DNA from: Omnitrophica WOR_2 bacterium RIFCSPLOWO2_12_FULL_46_30
GTDB taxonomy: Bacteria > Omnitrophota > Gorgyraeia > Gygaellales > UBA12090
NCBI GenBank assembly: GCA_001805845.1
Contig: MHHA01000077.1
Location: 1 to 15,083, forward strand
Length of the DNA stretch: 15,083 nt
Direction: 5' to 3'
In this document: one piece after another, positions 5,468 through 12,766 of the stretch
How the letters are laid out: the number at the start of each line of letters is the position of its first letter
Numbering within the stretch: the stretch's first letter is position 1
The notes under the pieces: generated by a model
What the model was told of the DNA's origin: nothing
Database searches by the model: none
The model's input: only the letters and a program-made list of their open reading frames with translations
Translations under genes and position numbers: made by a program

Positions 5468-6937
5468 ATGAAGCTCTGGGAATTTACCGGACACGAGCTG
5501 CTTGAAAAGTTAGCTCATCAAGAAATAACTCAAGAGGAAATTCTATGCGCTCTTGATAAAAGAAGAGAAGAGGTAGAGCCGAAGGTTAAGGCCTTTGTAA
5601 GGATTGAAAAGGCGCCTGCGCCTCTCGACTCACCTGGCCCCGGGGCCGGATTCCCGGGCCTGCCCATTGCCATTAAAGACAATATCTGCATTAAGAATCG
5701 CCCGGCCACCTGCGCCTCCCGCATTTTAGAAGGTTTTAAGCCGCCCTATGACGCTACGGTAATTCAAAAGTTAAAGAATGCCGGCTTTAGCATTTATGGC
5801 CAAACTAATATGGATGAGTTTGCCTTCGGTTCATCCTGCGAAAATTCCTGTTATTTTCCCACCCGCAATCCCTGGAATTTAGAATGCGTCCCCGGCGGCT
5901 CATCCGGCGGCTCTGCCGCGGCTGTGGCTTGCGGTGAGGCAATCTGGGCATTGGGCTCTGATACCGGGGGCTCTATCAGGCAGCCGGCCTCTTTTTGCGG
6001 CGTTGTGGGGCTTAAGCCGACTTATGGCCGGGTGTCCCGCTATGGCCTGATTGCCTTTGCCTCAAGCTTAGACCAGATTGGGCCTTTTACCAGGGACATT
6101 GAGGATTGTTCTGTTCTTCTAAAGGTAATCGCGGGCCACGACCCTAAGGATTCTACCTCAGCGAATCTACCTGTACCGGACTTCCTGCTATCTTTAGGAA
6201 AAGATATCAAGGGAATAAAAATAGCCGTCCCCAAAGAGTATTTCAGTTTATCGGAAAATATGGCTCTTGAAGGAATTACTCAAGAAGTAAATCAAGCCAT
6301 AGGGGAGGCAATTGAGCAGTTAAAGAAATTAGGAGCAAAGGTCCAGGAAGTGAGCCTTCCGCATACCGAATACGCGGTGAGCGTTTACTACATTCTCGCT
6401 ACCGCGGAGGCGAGCTCTAATTTAGCCCGTTTTGACGGAGTGCAATACGGCCTGCGCGCAGGCGCTGGGAGCGCAGAAGGCGCAGATAATCTTATTCAGA
6501 TGTATAAACGCACCCGTCAGGCCGGCTTTGGCAGCGAGGCAAAACGCCGGATTATGTTAGGGACTTATGTCTTAAGCCACGGATATTATGAGGCCTATTA
6601 TTTGCGGGCGCTTAAGGTGCGCGCCTTAATTGCCAATGATTTTGCCAATGTCTTTAAGGATTTTGATTGCATCATTACGCCTACCTCGCCTACTCCGGCA
6701 TTTAAATTAGGTGAAAAAATACAGAATCCATTAGCAATGTATTTATCTGATATTTATACGATTTCAATAAATTTAGCCGGGCTTCCCGCGCTATCTATCC
6801 CTTGCGGTTTTAGTTCGGGCGGCCTGCCCATAGGGCTGCAGATAATAGCCAGGAGCTTTGACGAAGAGATGCTTTTCCGGGTGGCCCATTGCTATGAAGC
6901 CCATACTTCCTGGCATAAGATGCGGCCAAAGATATAA
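5468..6937 (+). CDS. gatA: Asp/Glu-tRNA amidotransferase subunit A
   Basis: The product is a 489-residue amidase-signature enzyme of full GatA length. It hydrolyses glutamine to ammonia, which passes to GatB. The Ser-cisSer-Lys triad is intact: K70 in GLPIAIKDN, cis-S145 in PGGSSGGSAAAV and nucleophile S169 in GSDTGGSIRQPAS (equivalent to K79, S154 and S178 of the Staphylococcus enzyme). The amidase core ends with the usual GLPALSIPCGF and GLPIGLQIIA blocks. It follows gatC by 3 nt with no clear ribosome binding site, so translation is probably coupled to gatC. Confidence 0.97.
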   Translation: MKLWEFTGHELLEKLAHQEITQEEILCALDKRREEVEPKVKAFVRIEKAPAPLDSPGPGAGFPGLPIAIKDNICIKNRPATCASRILEGFKPPYDATVIQKLKNAGFSIYGQTNMDEFAFGSSCENSCYFPTRNPWNLECVPGGSSGGSAAAVACGEAIWALGSDTGGSIRQPASFCGVVGLKPTYGRVSRYGLIAFASSLDQIGPFTRDIEDCSVLLKVIAGHDPKDSTSANLPVPDFLLSLGKDIKGIKIAVPKEYFSLSENMALEGITQEVNQAIGEAIEQLKKLGAKVQEVSLPHTEYAVSVYYILATAEASSNLARFDGVQYGLRAGAGSAEGADNLIQMYKRTRQAGFGSEAKRRIMLGTYVLSHGYYEAYYLRALKVRALIANDFANVFKDFDCIITPTSPTPAFKLGEKIQNPLAMYLSDIYTISINLAGLPALSIPCGFSSGGLPIGLQIIARSFDEEMLFRVAHCYEAHTSWHKMRPKI

Positions 6938-6942
6938 TTATT

Positions 6943-8361
6943 ATGGAATACGAAGCGGTTATCGGTTTAGAGGTGCATGCTCAGTTAAAGACCAGAACCA
7001 AGGCATTTTGCGGGTGTTTGACTGAATTTGGGGCGCCGGCAAATACGCAGGCCTGTCCGGTTTGCTTAGGATTCCCGGGGAGTTTGCCGGTGTTTAACGA
7101 AAAGGCCTTGGAATATGGGATGCGCGCTGCCCTGGCCTTACATTGCCAGGTTCAGGGATTCACTAAATTTGACCGTAAGAATTATTTCTATCCTGATCTG
7201 CCTAAGAATTATCAAATTTCCCAATACGGCCTGCCGCTGGCATCAGGAGGTTTCTTAGAGATAGAGATTGCCGGAGCCAAAAAACGTATCGGGATTATAC
7301 GGGCGCATCTTGAAGAAGATGCCGGCAAGCTCATCCATGAAGAGGACAATAGCTTGGTAGATTACAACCGGGCGGGAGTGCCGCTTTTAGAAATAGTCAG
7401 CGCGCCTGAAATTTATTCTCCCGATGAGGCATACGAGTATTTGGCCTCTTTGAAAGCGATATTAAAATATTTAGAGGTCTGCGATTGCGATATGGAGAAG
7501 GGTTCCTTGCGCTGCGATGCCAACGTATCCCTGCGCATGCCGGGCGCAAAAGAATTAGGTATAAAGGCCGAATTGAAAAATATGAATTCGTTTAAGGCGG
7601 TGCGCGATGCCCTGAACTATGAGCTCAAAAGGCAGAAAGAAGTTTTAGAAAGCGGCGGCTCAATGCGCCAGGAGACGCGCCTCTGGGATGAATCCGCAGG
7701 AAAAACCCGGCCTATGCGCAGCAAGGAAGAGGCAATGGATTACCGCTACTTTCCCGAGCCTGACCTGCCGCCTTTTGTATTAAGCGATGAAGAAATAAAA
7801 ACTATCCGCGCAGGCCTCCCGGAATTACCCGCTGCGCTCAAGCAGAGATTTATCAGCCAATATGGGTTGAATAGTTATGACGCAGGCGTGCTCACCAGCG
7901 AGAAACCTCTGGCAGAATTCTTTGAGGCCTGCCTGCGGCTCTATCCCAGGGCCAAGGCCGTCTGCAATTGGATTAGCGGCCCCTTAAGTTACGAATTAAA
8001 TTCGCGCAACGCCGGGATAGAATCGCTTAAGCTTGAGCCGGAAATGCTGGTGCGGCTGATTAAACTTGTTGATGAGGGAGCACTGAGTAATCTGGCGGCG
8101 AAAGCTCTCCTGACCGAGATGCTTAATAGCGGAAGGCCTGCGGATGAGCTGATGCAAGAAAAGGACCTCGCCCAGGTTTCAGATAGGAAAGCGCTGGATG
8201 AGCTCTTAGATAAGGTTATCGCCGATAATCCCGGCTCCGTCAGGGATTATAACTCCGGCAAAGCCAACGCCCTGATGTTTCTGCTGGGGCAGGCGATGCG
8301 CTTAAGCAAAGGCAGGGCAAACCCAAAGTTAATCGGAGAAATGCTTAAGAAAAAACTGTGA
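6943..8361 (+). CDS. gatB: Asp/Glu-tRNA amidotransferase subunit B
   Basis: The product is 472 residues, full length. It phosphorylates misacylated Glu-tRNA(Gln) or Asp-tRNA(Asn) and amidates it with ammonia from GatA. The opening YEAVIGLEVHAQLKT is diagnostic. The zinc-binding cysteines are present (C23, C25, C38, C41, in FCGC and CPVC). RKNYFYPDLPKNYQISQY and HLEEDAGKL mark the kinase-like cradle, and the C-terminal part (about 325-472) is the helical/YqeY tRNA-binding tail. It starts 5 nt after gatA with no Shine-Dalgarno. I cannot tell from sequence whether the complex serves Gln, Asn or both; that depends on whether glnRS and asnRS exist elsewhere. Confidence 0.97.
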   Translation: MEYEAVIGLEVHAQLKTRTKAFCGCLTEFGAPANTQACPVCLGFPGSLPVFNEKALEYGMRAALALHCQVQGFTKFDRKNYFYPDLPKNYQISQYGLPLASGGFLEIEIAGAKKRIGIIRAHLEEDAGKLIHEEDNSLVDYNRAGVPLLEIVSAPEIYSPDEAYEYLASLKAILKYLEVCDCDMEKGSLRCDANVSLRMPGAKELGIKAELKNMNSFKAVRDALNYELKRQKEVLESGGSMRQETRLWDESAGKTRPMRSKEEAMDYRYFPEPDLPPFVLSDEEIKTIRAGLPELPAALKQRFISQYGLNSYDAGVLTSEKPLAEFFEACLRLYPRAKAVCNWISGPLSYELNSRNAGIESLKLEPEMLVRLIKLVDEGALSNLAAKALLTEMLNSGRPADELMQEKDLAQVSDRKALDELLDKVIADNPGSVRDYNSGKANALMFLLGQAMRLSKGRANPKLIGEMLKKKL

Positions 8362-8395
8362 AAAAATTACAGCCCTAAGGGAGGATAAACCTACA

Positions 8396-9700
8396 ATGCG
8401 TAAGAAGATTATCATCGTATCATTTATAGCGGTATTGGTTTTTGGGTTTACTTATTTCGTATATTCGCAAAATGAACGCAAAAAGAGGAATGAGCTTTAC
8501 AGGCAGTTGGAATTATTCTCCGATGGCTTAAGCCTGGTTGAGGCAGAATTTGTTGATGAACCTAAATCCAGAGATTTGATTTACGGCGCGCTCAAAGGCA
8601 TGCTTTCCTCGCTTGATTCCTACAGCGAGTTCCTTGACCCTGAGAGCCGCAAAGAATTAGAAGTAGGCACCGAAGGGGAATTCGGAGGCCTGGGAATTGA
8701 GATTACGATTAAGGATGAGCTGCTGACGGTGATGACCCCGATTGAAGATACGCCTGCCTGGAAGGCGGGATTAAAATCCGGGGATAGAATTGTGAAAATC
8801 AACGCAGAGGTTACCAGGAATATCACGGCAAGCGAAGCCGTAAAAAAATTACGCGGCAAGCCGGGAACCGAAGTCGCCCTTACCATTCTTCGCGAAGACA
8901 AGAGCGGGGCGCAGGGCAGGTTTTTTGAGGTTAAAATTACCCGGGACATCATTAAAGTAAAAGATATTAAAAATACCAGTATATTAGAAGATAACATCGG
9001 CTACATCCGTTTAGTGGAATTCAGGAAGAATACGCCTGCTGATCTGGATACTGCCCTGGCCCAGCTTAAAAAATCCGGGATGAACGGCCTGATTCTTGAC
9101 TTAAGAAATAACCCCGGGGGTCTGTTAGATGTCGCGGTGAAAACGGTGGATAGATTCATTCCCACCGGCAAAGTGGTGGTTTCCACCAAAGGCCGCCTGG
9201 CCGCGCAGAATATGGAGTATAAGTCCGCTAACGGCGCTAAATATTTGGATATTCCAATGGTGCTCATAGTGAATGAGGGCTCTGCTTCCGGAAGCGAAAT
9301 CGTTGCCGGCGCATTACAGGATTATAAGCGGGCAGTGCTCATAGGAACCAAGACCTTCGGTAAGGGCGCGGTGCAGTCGGTCTTGCCTCTCTCTGACGGC
9401 TCGGCCCTGAAGCTTACCACCAGTAAATGGTTTACCCCCGGCGGCAGGCTTATCCATACTCAAGGGATAGTTCCTGATATCGTGGTTGAGGCAGACAAGT
9501 CCCCCTCGGGGGACGGGCCGGATTTTAGCGCAGGCCCGGCGGACGTAGAGAGAGTTTTTGAGACCCTGAAAGAGAAAGCGCAGGGCGCAGAAAAAGAACA
9601 GCCGAAGAACAAGGAATTTGATTATAAAAAAGATAACCAGATTGTCCGCGCCATAGATATCATTAAAGGAATTAAGGTTTATAAAACATTACAGCCGTGA
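8396..9700 (+). CDS. S41 family C-terminal processing peptidase
   Basis: This is a 434-residue periplasmic serine protease anchored or exported by an N-terminal hydrophobic segment (about 5-24). An N-terminal helical part with LDSYSEFLDPE is followed by a PDZ domain (about 90-180; FGGLGIEI, AGLKSGDRIVKING-like core) and the tail-protease core. The Ser-Lys dyad is visible: S298 in NEGSASGSEI and K323 in GTKTFGKGAVQ, 25 residues apart as in known CtpA enzymes. A charged C-terminal extension (about 365-434) follows. The family trims or degrades envelope proteins from their C-termini. A good Shine-Dalgarno (AAGGGAGG, 8377-8384) precedes the ATG, unlike the gat genes, so this gene may be translated independently. 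Its stop overlaps the next gene. Confidence 0.95.
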   Translation: MRKKIIIVSFIAVLVFGFTYFVYSQNERKKRNELYRQLELFSDGLSLVEAEFVDEPKSRDLIYGALKGMLSSLDSYSEFLDPESRKELEVGTEGEFGGLGIEITIKDELLTVMTPIEDTPAWKAGLKSGDRIVKINAEVTRNITASEAVKKLRGKPGTEVALTILREDKSGAQGRFFEVKITRDIIKVKDIKNTSILEDNIGYIRLVEFRKNTPADLDTALAQLKKSGMNGLILDLRNNPGGLLDVAVKTVDRFIPTGKVVVSTKGRLAAQNMEYKSANGAKYLDIPMVLIVNEGSASGSEIVAGALQDYKRAVLIGTKTFGKGAVQSVLPLSDGSALKLTTSKWFTPGGRLIHTQGIVPDIVVEADKSPSGDGPDFSAGPADVERVFETLKEKAQGAEKEQPKNKEFDYKKDNQIVRAIDIIKGIKVYKTLQP

Positions 9701-10557
9701 GGCGTTCTAAAAGCGGTAGAAATGATAATTATATCAAGGCAATTTACGTATTAGCCGGAGTTATTATTATTGAATCGGTATTCCTGATTGCCTCCTGCCA
9801 AAGAAAAGAAAAGCCCCCGCCCGGAAAACAGCCAGCGCAGGTTCAAAAAAAGCCGGCCCCCGAAGTAAAACCAAAACCAAAAGTCCCTGAAGAAGAGCAA
9901 GGCAAAATTGCCATTGTTCTAGATGACTGGGGATATAGCTTAAGCAATATAGATACCCTGAAGGAGATAGCAGAGCCGCTGACATTAGCAATTCTTCCCC
10001 GCCGCGCTTACTCCGCAGCCATCGCCGGCATAGCCAAAGAAATCGGGAAAGAGGCAATCCTGCATCTTCCCTTAGAGCCGCAGCGCGAGAAAAAATACCG
10101 CCTTGAGCCGGATACCATATTGCTCACGATGACAAGACAAGAGGTGCTTAAGATATTAGAAGCCGATATTAAAAATCTGCCGGGGATTAAGGGAGTATCC
10201 AATCATATGGGTTCCCTGGCAACTGAAAACACGCCCTTGATGAAGATAATCTTTAGCGAGCTTAAGAAAAGGAAGCTCTATTTTTTAGACAGTTACACCG
10301 GAAAGACCGTTTGCCGGGACCTGGCCGGAAGCGCCGGGCTTGCCTATGCCAGAAGGCAGGTTTTCTTAGATAATAAAAATGACGCGCAGTATATCCGCGG
10401 CCAGTTAGAGCTTCTGGCAAGAATTGCTAGACTTTCCGGCTATGCCATTGGCATTGGCCATGACCGGCCTAAGACGCTGGAAGTCCTATCCGGGGCAATG
10501 AAAGAGCTAAAGAAGCGCGGGTTTAAGTTTGTCTATGTATCGGAGTTAGTGAAATAA
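9697..10557 (+). CDS. Divergent polysaccharide deacetylase (DUF610/YibQ-like) lipoprotein
   Basis: The product is 286 residues from a GTG that overlaps the ctp stop (GTGA). The N-terminus has a hydrophobic segment ending in a lipobox-like LIASC, with C34 as the lipidated Cys, then a Pro/Lys-rich linker (35-68). The catalytic domain (about 69-286) is of the divergent polysaccharide deacetylase type: IAIVLDDWGYS, LTLAILPR, AILHLPLEP, SNHMGS, LDSYTG and IGIGHDRPKT are its usual blocks, with putative metal or catalytic residues in the DD, H and NHMGS motifs. The substrate is unknown; in many bacteria the gene lies beside envC/nlpD and ctp genes, which suggests peptidoglycan-associated work. It overlaps tsaD by one base (TAATG). 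Confidence 0.88.
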   Translation: MRRSKSGRNDNYIKAIYVLAGVIIIESVFLIASCQRKEKPPPGKQPAQVQKKPAPEVKPKPKVPEEEQGKIAIVLDDWGYSLSNIDTLKEIAEPLTLAILPRRAYSAAIAGIAKEIGKEAILHLPLEPQREKKYRLEPDTILLTMTRQEVLKILEADIKNLPGIKGVSNHMGSLATENTPLMKIIFSELKKRKLYFLDSYTGKTVCRDLAGSAGLAYARRQVFLDNKNDAQYIRGQLELLARIARLSGYAIGIGHDRPKTLEVLSGAMKELKKRGFKFVYVSELVK

Positions 10558-11621
10558 TGATTTCCCTCGGCATTGAAACCTCCTGCGACGAAACCTCCGC
10601 CTCTTTAGTTGAAAACGGCAGGGTTATCCTCTCTAACGTTATTGCCTCAAGCCTCAACCTGCACCGCAAACATCAAGGCATAATCCCCGAGATTGCTTCC
10701 AGAGCCCATATTGAATGTATATCCTTAGTCGTTGAGCAGGCGCTTAAAGAAGCAGGCAGGAAAATAATTGATATAGATTTGGTCTGCGTTACCAAGGGCC
10801 CGGGTTTAATCGGCTCATTGTTGGTAGGCATTTCCTTTGCCAGGGGCCTTAGTTATGCCCTCAAGAAACCGCTCATCGGGGTTGACCACTTAGAAGCGCA
10901 TCTTTATGCCAGCTTTTTGTGTAATAGGCCCGCTATGCCTTTTATGGCTTTGGCTAAAAGGAAAGCCAAACCATTGCCTTGCCGGCTTATGGCTTTGGCT
11001 AAAAGGAAAGCCAAACCATTGCCTTGCCGGCTTATTGGCTTAGTTGTTTCCGGAGGGCATACGAGTTTATTTCTGGTAAAGAAGGGTTTTACCTTTAAAA
11101 CTTTGGGCGCAACGGTTGATGATGCCGCGGGCGAGGCCTTTGATAAGGTGGCTAAGCTCTTAGGCCTGGGATATCCCGGCGGCCCGGCGATTGAAAGAAC
11201 AGCTAAAGGCGGCAATCCTAAAGCCGTTAAACTCTCCTGTATGGGTCCGGGAGGCCTGGATTTTTCTTTTAGCGGAATCAAAACCGCAGTTCTGTACAAG
11301 TTACAAGCCGCAGGCCGCAAGCCGCGGGTTGCTGATATGGCGGCGAGTTTTCAGAGGGCAGTGGTTGAGGCGCTGGTGGAGAAGTCATTTTTGGCCTGCC
11401 AGCGCAATAAAATCAAGACGTTAGTCATCGGAGGCGGGGTAGCCGCGAATAACTATCTAAGGAATAGATTTAATCAGGAAGCGGACTTAAGGAATATCAA
11501 AGTTTATTTTCCCGCCCCTGCCTTAAGCTTAGATAACGCGGCAATGATTGCCGGCCTGGGCTACCAGTTATATAAACATGGCAAACGTTCAAGTTATTAC
11601 TTAACCCCTTGGACTTCATAG
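10557..11621 (+). CDS. tsaD: tRNA N6-adenosine threonylcarbamoyltransferase TsaD
   Basis: The product is 354 residues. It transfers threonylcarbamoyl from threonylcarbamoyl-AMP to A37 of ANN-decoding tRNAs, together with TsaB and TsaE. It opens with ISLGIETSCDETSASLV. Metal ligands H111 and H115 (DHLEAHLYA) and D326 (LSLDNAAMIA) are present, as are SGGHT (165-169), DDAAGEAFDKVAKLLGLGYPGGP and GGGVAANNYLR. Residues 130-159 are abnormal: the 15-residue unit MALAKRKAKPLPCRL occurs twice in a row between PF and IGLVVSGGHT, where normal TsaD reads straight through. The extra 30 residues are basic and encoded by a 45-bp perfect tandem duplication. All catalytic motifs are otherwise intact, so the protein probably still works. 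Last gene of the operon; ATG shared with the preceding stop. Confidence 0.95.
   Translation: MISLGIETSCDETSASLVENGRVILSNVIASSLNLHRKHQGIIPEIASRAHIECISLVVEQALKEAGRKIIDIDLVCVTKGPGLIGSLLVGISFARGLSYALKKPLIGVDHLEAHLYASFLCNRPAMPFMALAKRKAKPLPCRLMALAKRKAKPLPCRLIGLVVSGGHTSLFLVKKGFTFKTLGATVDDAAGEAFDKVAKLLGLGYPGGPAIERTAKGGNPKAVKLSCMGPGGLDFSFSGIKTAVLYKLQAAGRKPRVADMAASFQRAVVEALVEKSFLACQRNKIKTLVIGGGVAANNYLRNRFNQEADLRNIKVYFPAPALSLDNAAMIAGLGYQLYKHGKRSSYYLTPWTS
10944..11033 (+). repeat. Perfect tandem duplication of a 45-bp palindrome-bearing unit in tsaD
   Basis: Unit 1 is 10944-10988 and unit 2 is 10989-11033, identical base for base. Each unit can fold into a hairpin: ATGG, bulged C, TTTGGCT, loop AAAAGGAA, AGCCAAA, CCAT (10944-10974 in unit 1). 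The length is a multiple of three and the frame stays open. The codons after it (ATT GGC TTA) partly resemble the start of a third unit. Confidence 0.95.
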
Positions 11622-11694
11622 TAATTTTGGAGAAAAAAGAGAGATAACCGCCCATTTTTTTCCCTCCTCTTTCCTATCAGTGCATACAATTATA

Positions 11695-11723
11695 TTGACA
11701 AAAAGCCATATTTATAGTATATT
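11695..11723 (+). promoter_or_regulatory. Promoter of the brnT-brnA pair
   Basis: TTGACA (11695-11700), a 17-nt spacer and TATATT (11718-11723) form a near-consensus promoter. The start would fall at about 11730, which is the A of the brnT ATG, so the mRNA is predicted to be leaderless. The 73 bases between tsaD and this promoter hold only a weak purine/pyrimidine complementarity and no clear terminator. Confidence 0.75.
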
Positions 11724-11729
11724 TTGTCT

Positions 11730-12026
11730 ATGGAAGATGTTTCCGGCAGTTTTATCTGGGATTTTGAAAAAGAGTTAAGCAATATTTATAAACATGGAGT
11801 TGACTTCGCCGCCGCCGCAAAAGCATTTAAGGACCCCGACAGAAAGATTTATATTGATTCTAAGCACAGCAGGGAAGAGGAGCGGCTCTTCTGTATAGGA
11901 AAAGTTGAAGGTAAGGTTTTGACGGTTAGGTTTACCTATCGTAGCGGAAAGATCAGAATCATCGGTGCTGGCTATTGGAGAAAGGGGGAGCAATACTATG
12001 AGAAGGAAGACAGTATATCAGAATGA
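11730..12026 (+). CDS. brnT: BrnT-family ribonuclease toxin
   Basis: The product is 98 residues from the ATG at 11730 (a TTG two codons earlier is less likely because it lies upstream of the expected transcript start). FIWDFEKELSNIYKHGVDFAAAAKAFKD is the characteristic BrnT opening, followed by DSKHSREEERLFCIGKVEGKVLTVRFTYRSGKIRIIGAG. BrnT proteins have a RelE-like fold and cleave RNA to stop translation. The usual ISAR(K) block near the end is IGAG here, so a normally conserved Arg is missing, which may weaken the toxin. The end overlaps the antitoxin start by 29 bp. BrnT usually precedes BrnA and the complex represses its own promoter, which fits this layout. Confidence 0.85.
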   Translation: MEDVSGSFIWDFEKELSNIYKHGVDFAAAAKAFKDPDRKIYIDSKHSREEERLFCIGKVEGKVLTVRFTYRSGKIRIIGAGYWRKGEQYYEKEDSISE

Positions 12027-12249
12027 GCCTATCGGAAAATTAACAAGAATCAAAGATTTTCTTCCGCCGCCGGAGAAATTAGTTATCCCGCAGGATACCG
12101 TAAAGATTACCATATCTTTAAGTAAAGCAAGCGTTGATTTTTTTAAACGCCAAGCCGGCCTGCATCAGAGCAAATATCAGAGAATGATCCGCCAGCTGGT
12201 AGATAGGTATGTTATGCAGTATTCGCACCAGAACGCGCTTACTCATTGA
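11998..12249 (+). CDS. BrnA-like antitoxin (ribbon-helix-helix, CopG-type)
   Basis: The product is 83 residues from the ATG at 11998, which has GGGGAG 7 nt upstream; the frame is open to 11965 but that start is less likely. The N-terminal half is a linker likely to cover the toxin. The C-terminal half, VKITISLSKASVDFFKRQAG then YQRMIRQLVDRYV, fits a ribbon-helix-helix DNA-binding fold as in BrnA/DUF4415 and CopG proteins: one strand followed by two helices. It would neutralise BrnT and repress the promoter at 11695. It overlaps the toxin gene by 29 bp, which suggests translational coupling. Confidence 0.78.
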   Translation: MRRKTVYQNEPIGKLTRIKDFLPPPEKLVIPQDTVKITISLSKASVDFFKRQAGLHQSKYQRMIRQLVDRYVMQYSHQNALTH

Positions 12250-12311
12250 AATATATAAAGAATCGCAGGAACAGGTCTGGGCAGAGCTATGGGGTATGGA
12301 GAGAATAACAT

Positions 12312-12328
12312 TTCTCAGGTCTTGAGAA
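12312..12328. promoter_or_regulatory. Short inverted repeat between the antitoxin and receiver genes
   Basis: TTCTCA and TGAGAA (6 bp, 5-nt spacer) lie 37 bp before the receiver gene. The following bases are only mildly T-rich (ATTTGTT), so it could be a weak terminator for brnTA or a binding site for a regulator of the downstream genes. Nothing else recognisable lies in the roughly 115-bp gap. Confidence 0.4.
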
Positions 12329-12365
12329 TTTGTTAAACTAAATATACAGCACAGGAGACTCAAAA

Positions 12366-12740
12366 ATGGCAAAGAAGATTTTGGTAATAGATGATGAGGA
12401 GTTGATTACAAAAAGCCTGTTAAAATTATTAGATAAAGAAGGATACAGCACAACCGTGGTCAGAAGCGGGAAAGAAGCTATAGATAAAGTAAAAGAGTCC
12501 AATTATGACCTTATTATTTGTGATGTTAGAATGCCAGAAATGGATGGGATAGATACCATTAAAGAAATTCGTTCATATTTAGAGAGGTCAAACAAAAAAA
12601 TAATTCCTGAGATTTTAATTACCGGATACGCTGATATTGAAAAGTATGAAAAGGCGATGGATCTAAAGGTGGCGGACTATATTTACAAGCCTTTTGACAT
12701 AGCGGATTTCCTGGAAGTTGTCAAAAGAAATCTTGCGTAG
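12366..12740 (+). CDS. Stand-alone CheY-like response regulator receiver
   Basis: The product is 124 residues and consists of a single receiver domain with no output domain. The acidic pair D9-D10 (VIDDEE), phosphoacceptor D53 (IICDVRMPEMDG), T86 (ILITGYAD) and K108 (YIYKPF) are all present, so phosphotransfer should be possible. AGGAG lies about 8 nt before the ATG. It precedes the PilZ-methyltransferase gene by 26 nt, and a histidine kinase gene follows, so the three are probably one signalling operon in which this receiver takes phosphate from the kinase or modulates it. Without an output domain it must act through protein contacts. Confidence 0.92.
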   Translation: MAKKILVIDDEELITKSLLKLLDKEGYSTTVVRSGKEAIDKVKESNYDLIICDVRMPEMDGIDTIKEIRSYLERSNKKIIPEILITGYADIEKYEKAMDLKVADYIYKPFDIADFLEVVKRNLA

Positions 12741-12766
12741 TTGTTAGGAAATTGGGAGAGGATAAG

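Noticed and set aside
10904..11320. Reverse 138-codon open frame in tsaD.
   Set aside because: It is a shadow of tsaD, lengthened by the 45-bp repeat, with no reverse-strand ribosome binding site or promoter.
11631..11673. Purine-rich GGAGAAAAAA facing TTTTTTTCCCTCC after tsaD as a terminator.
   Set aside because: Pairing needs a bulge, has a long loop and lacks a GC-rich stem. It is too weak to list as a terminator.
12209..12325. 38-codon frame overlapping the end of the antitoxin and running to the inverted repeat.
   Set aside because: It has no ribosome binding site and no recognisable family, and most of it overlaps the antitoxin tail or spacer. Chance is sufficient.
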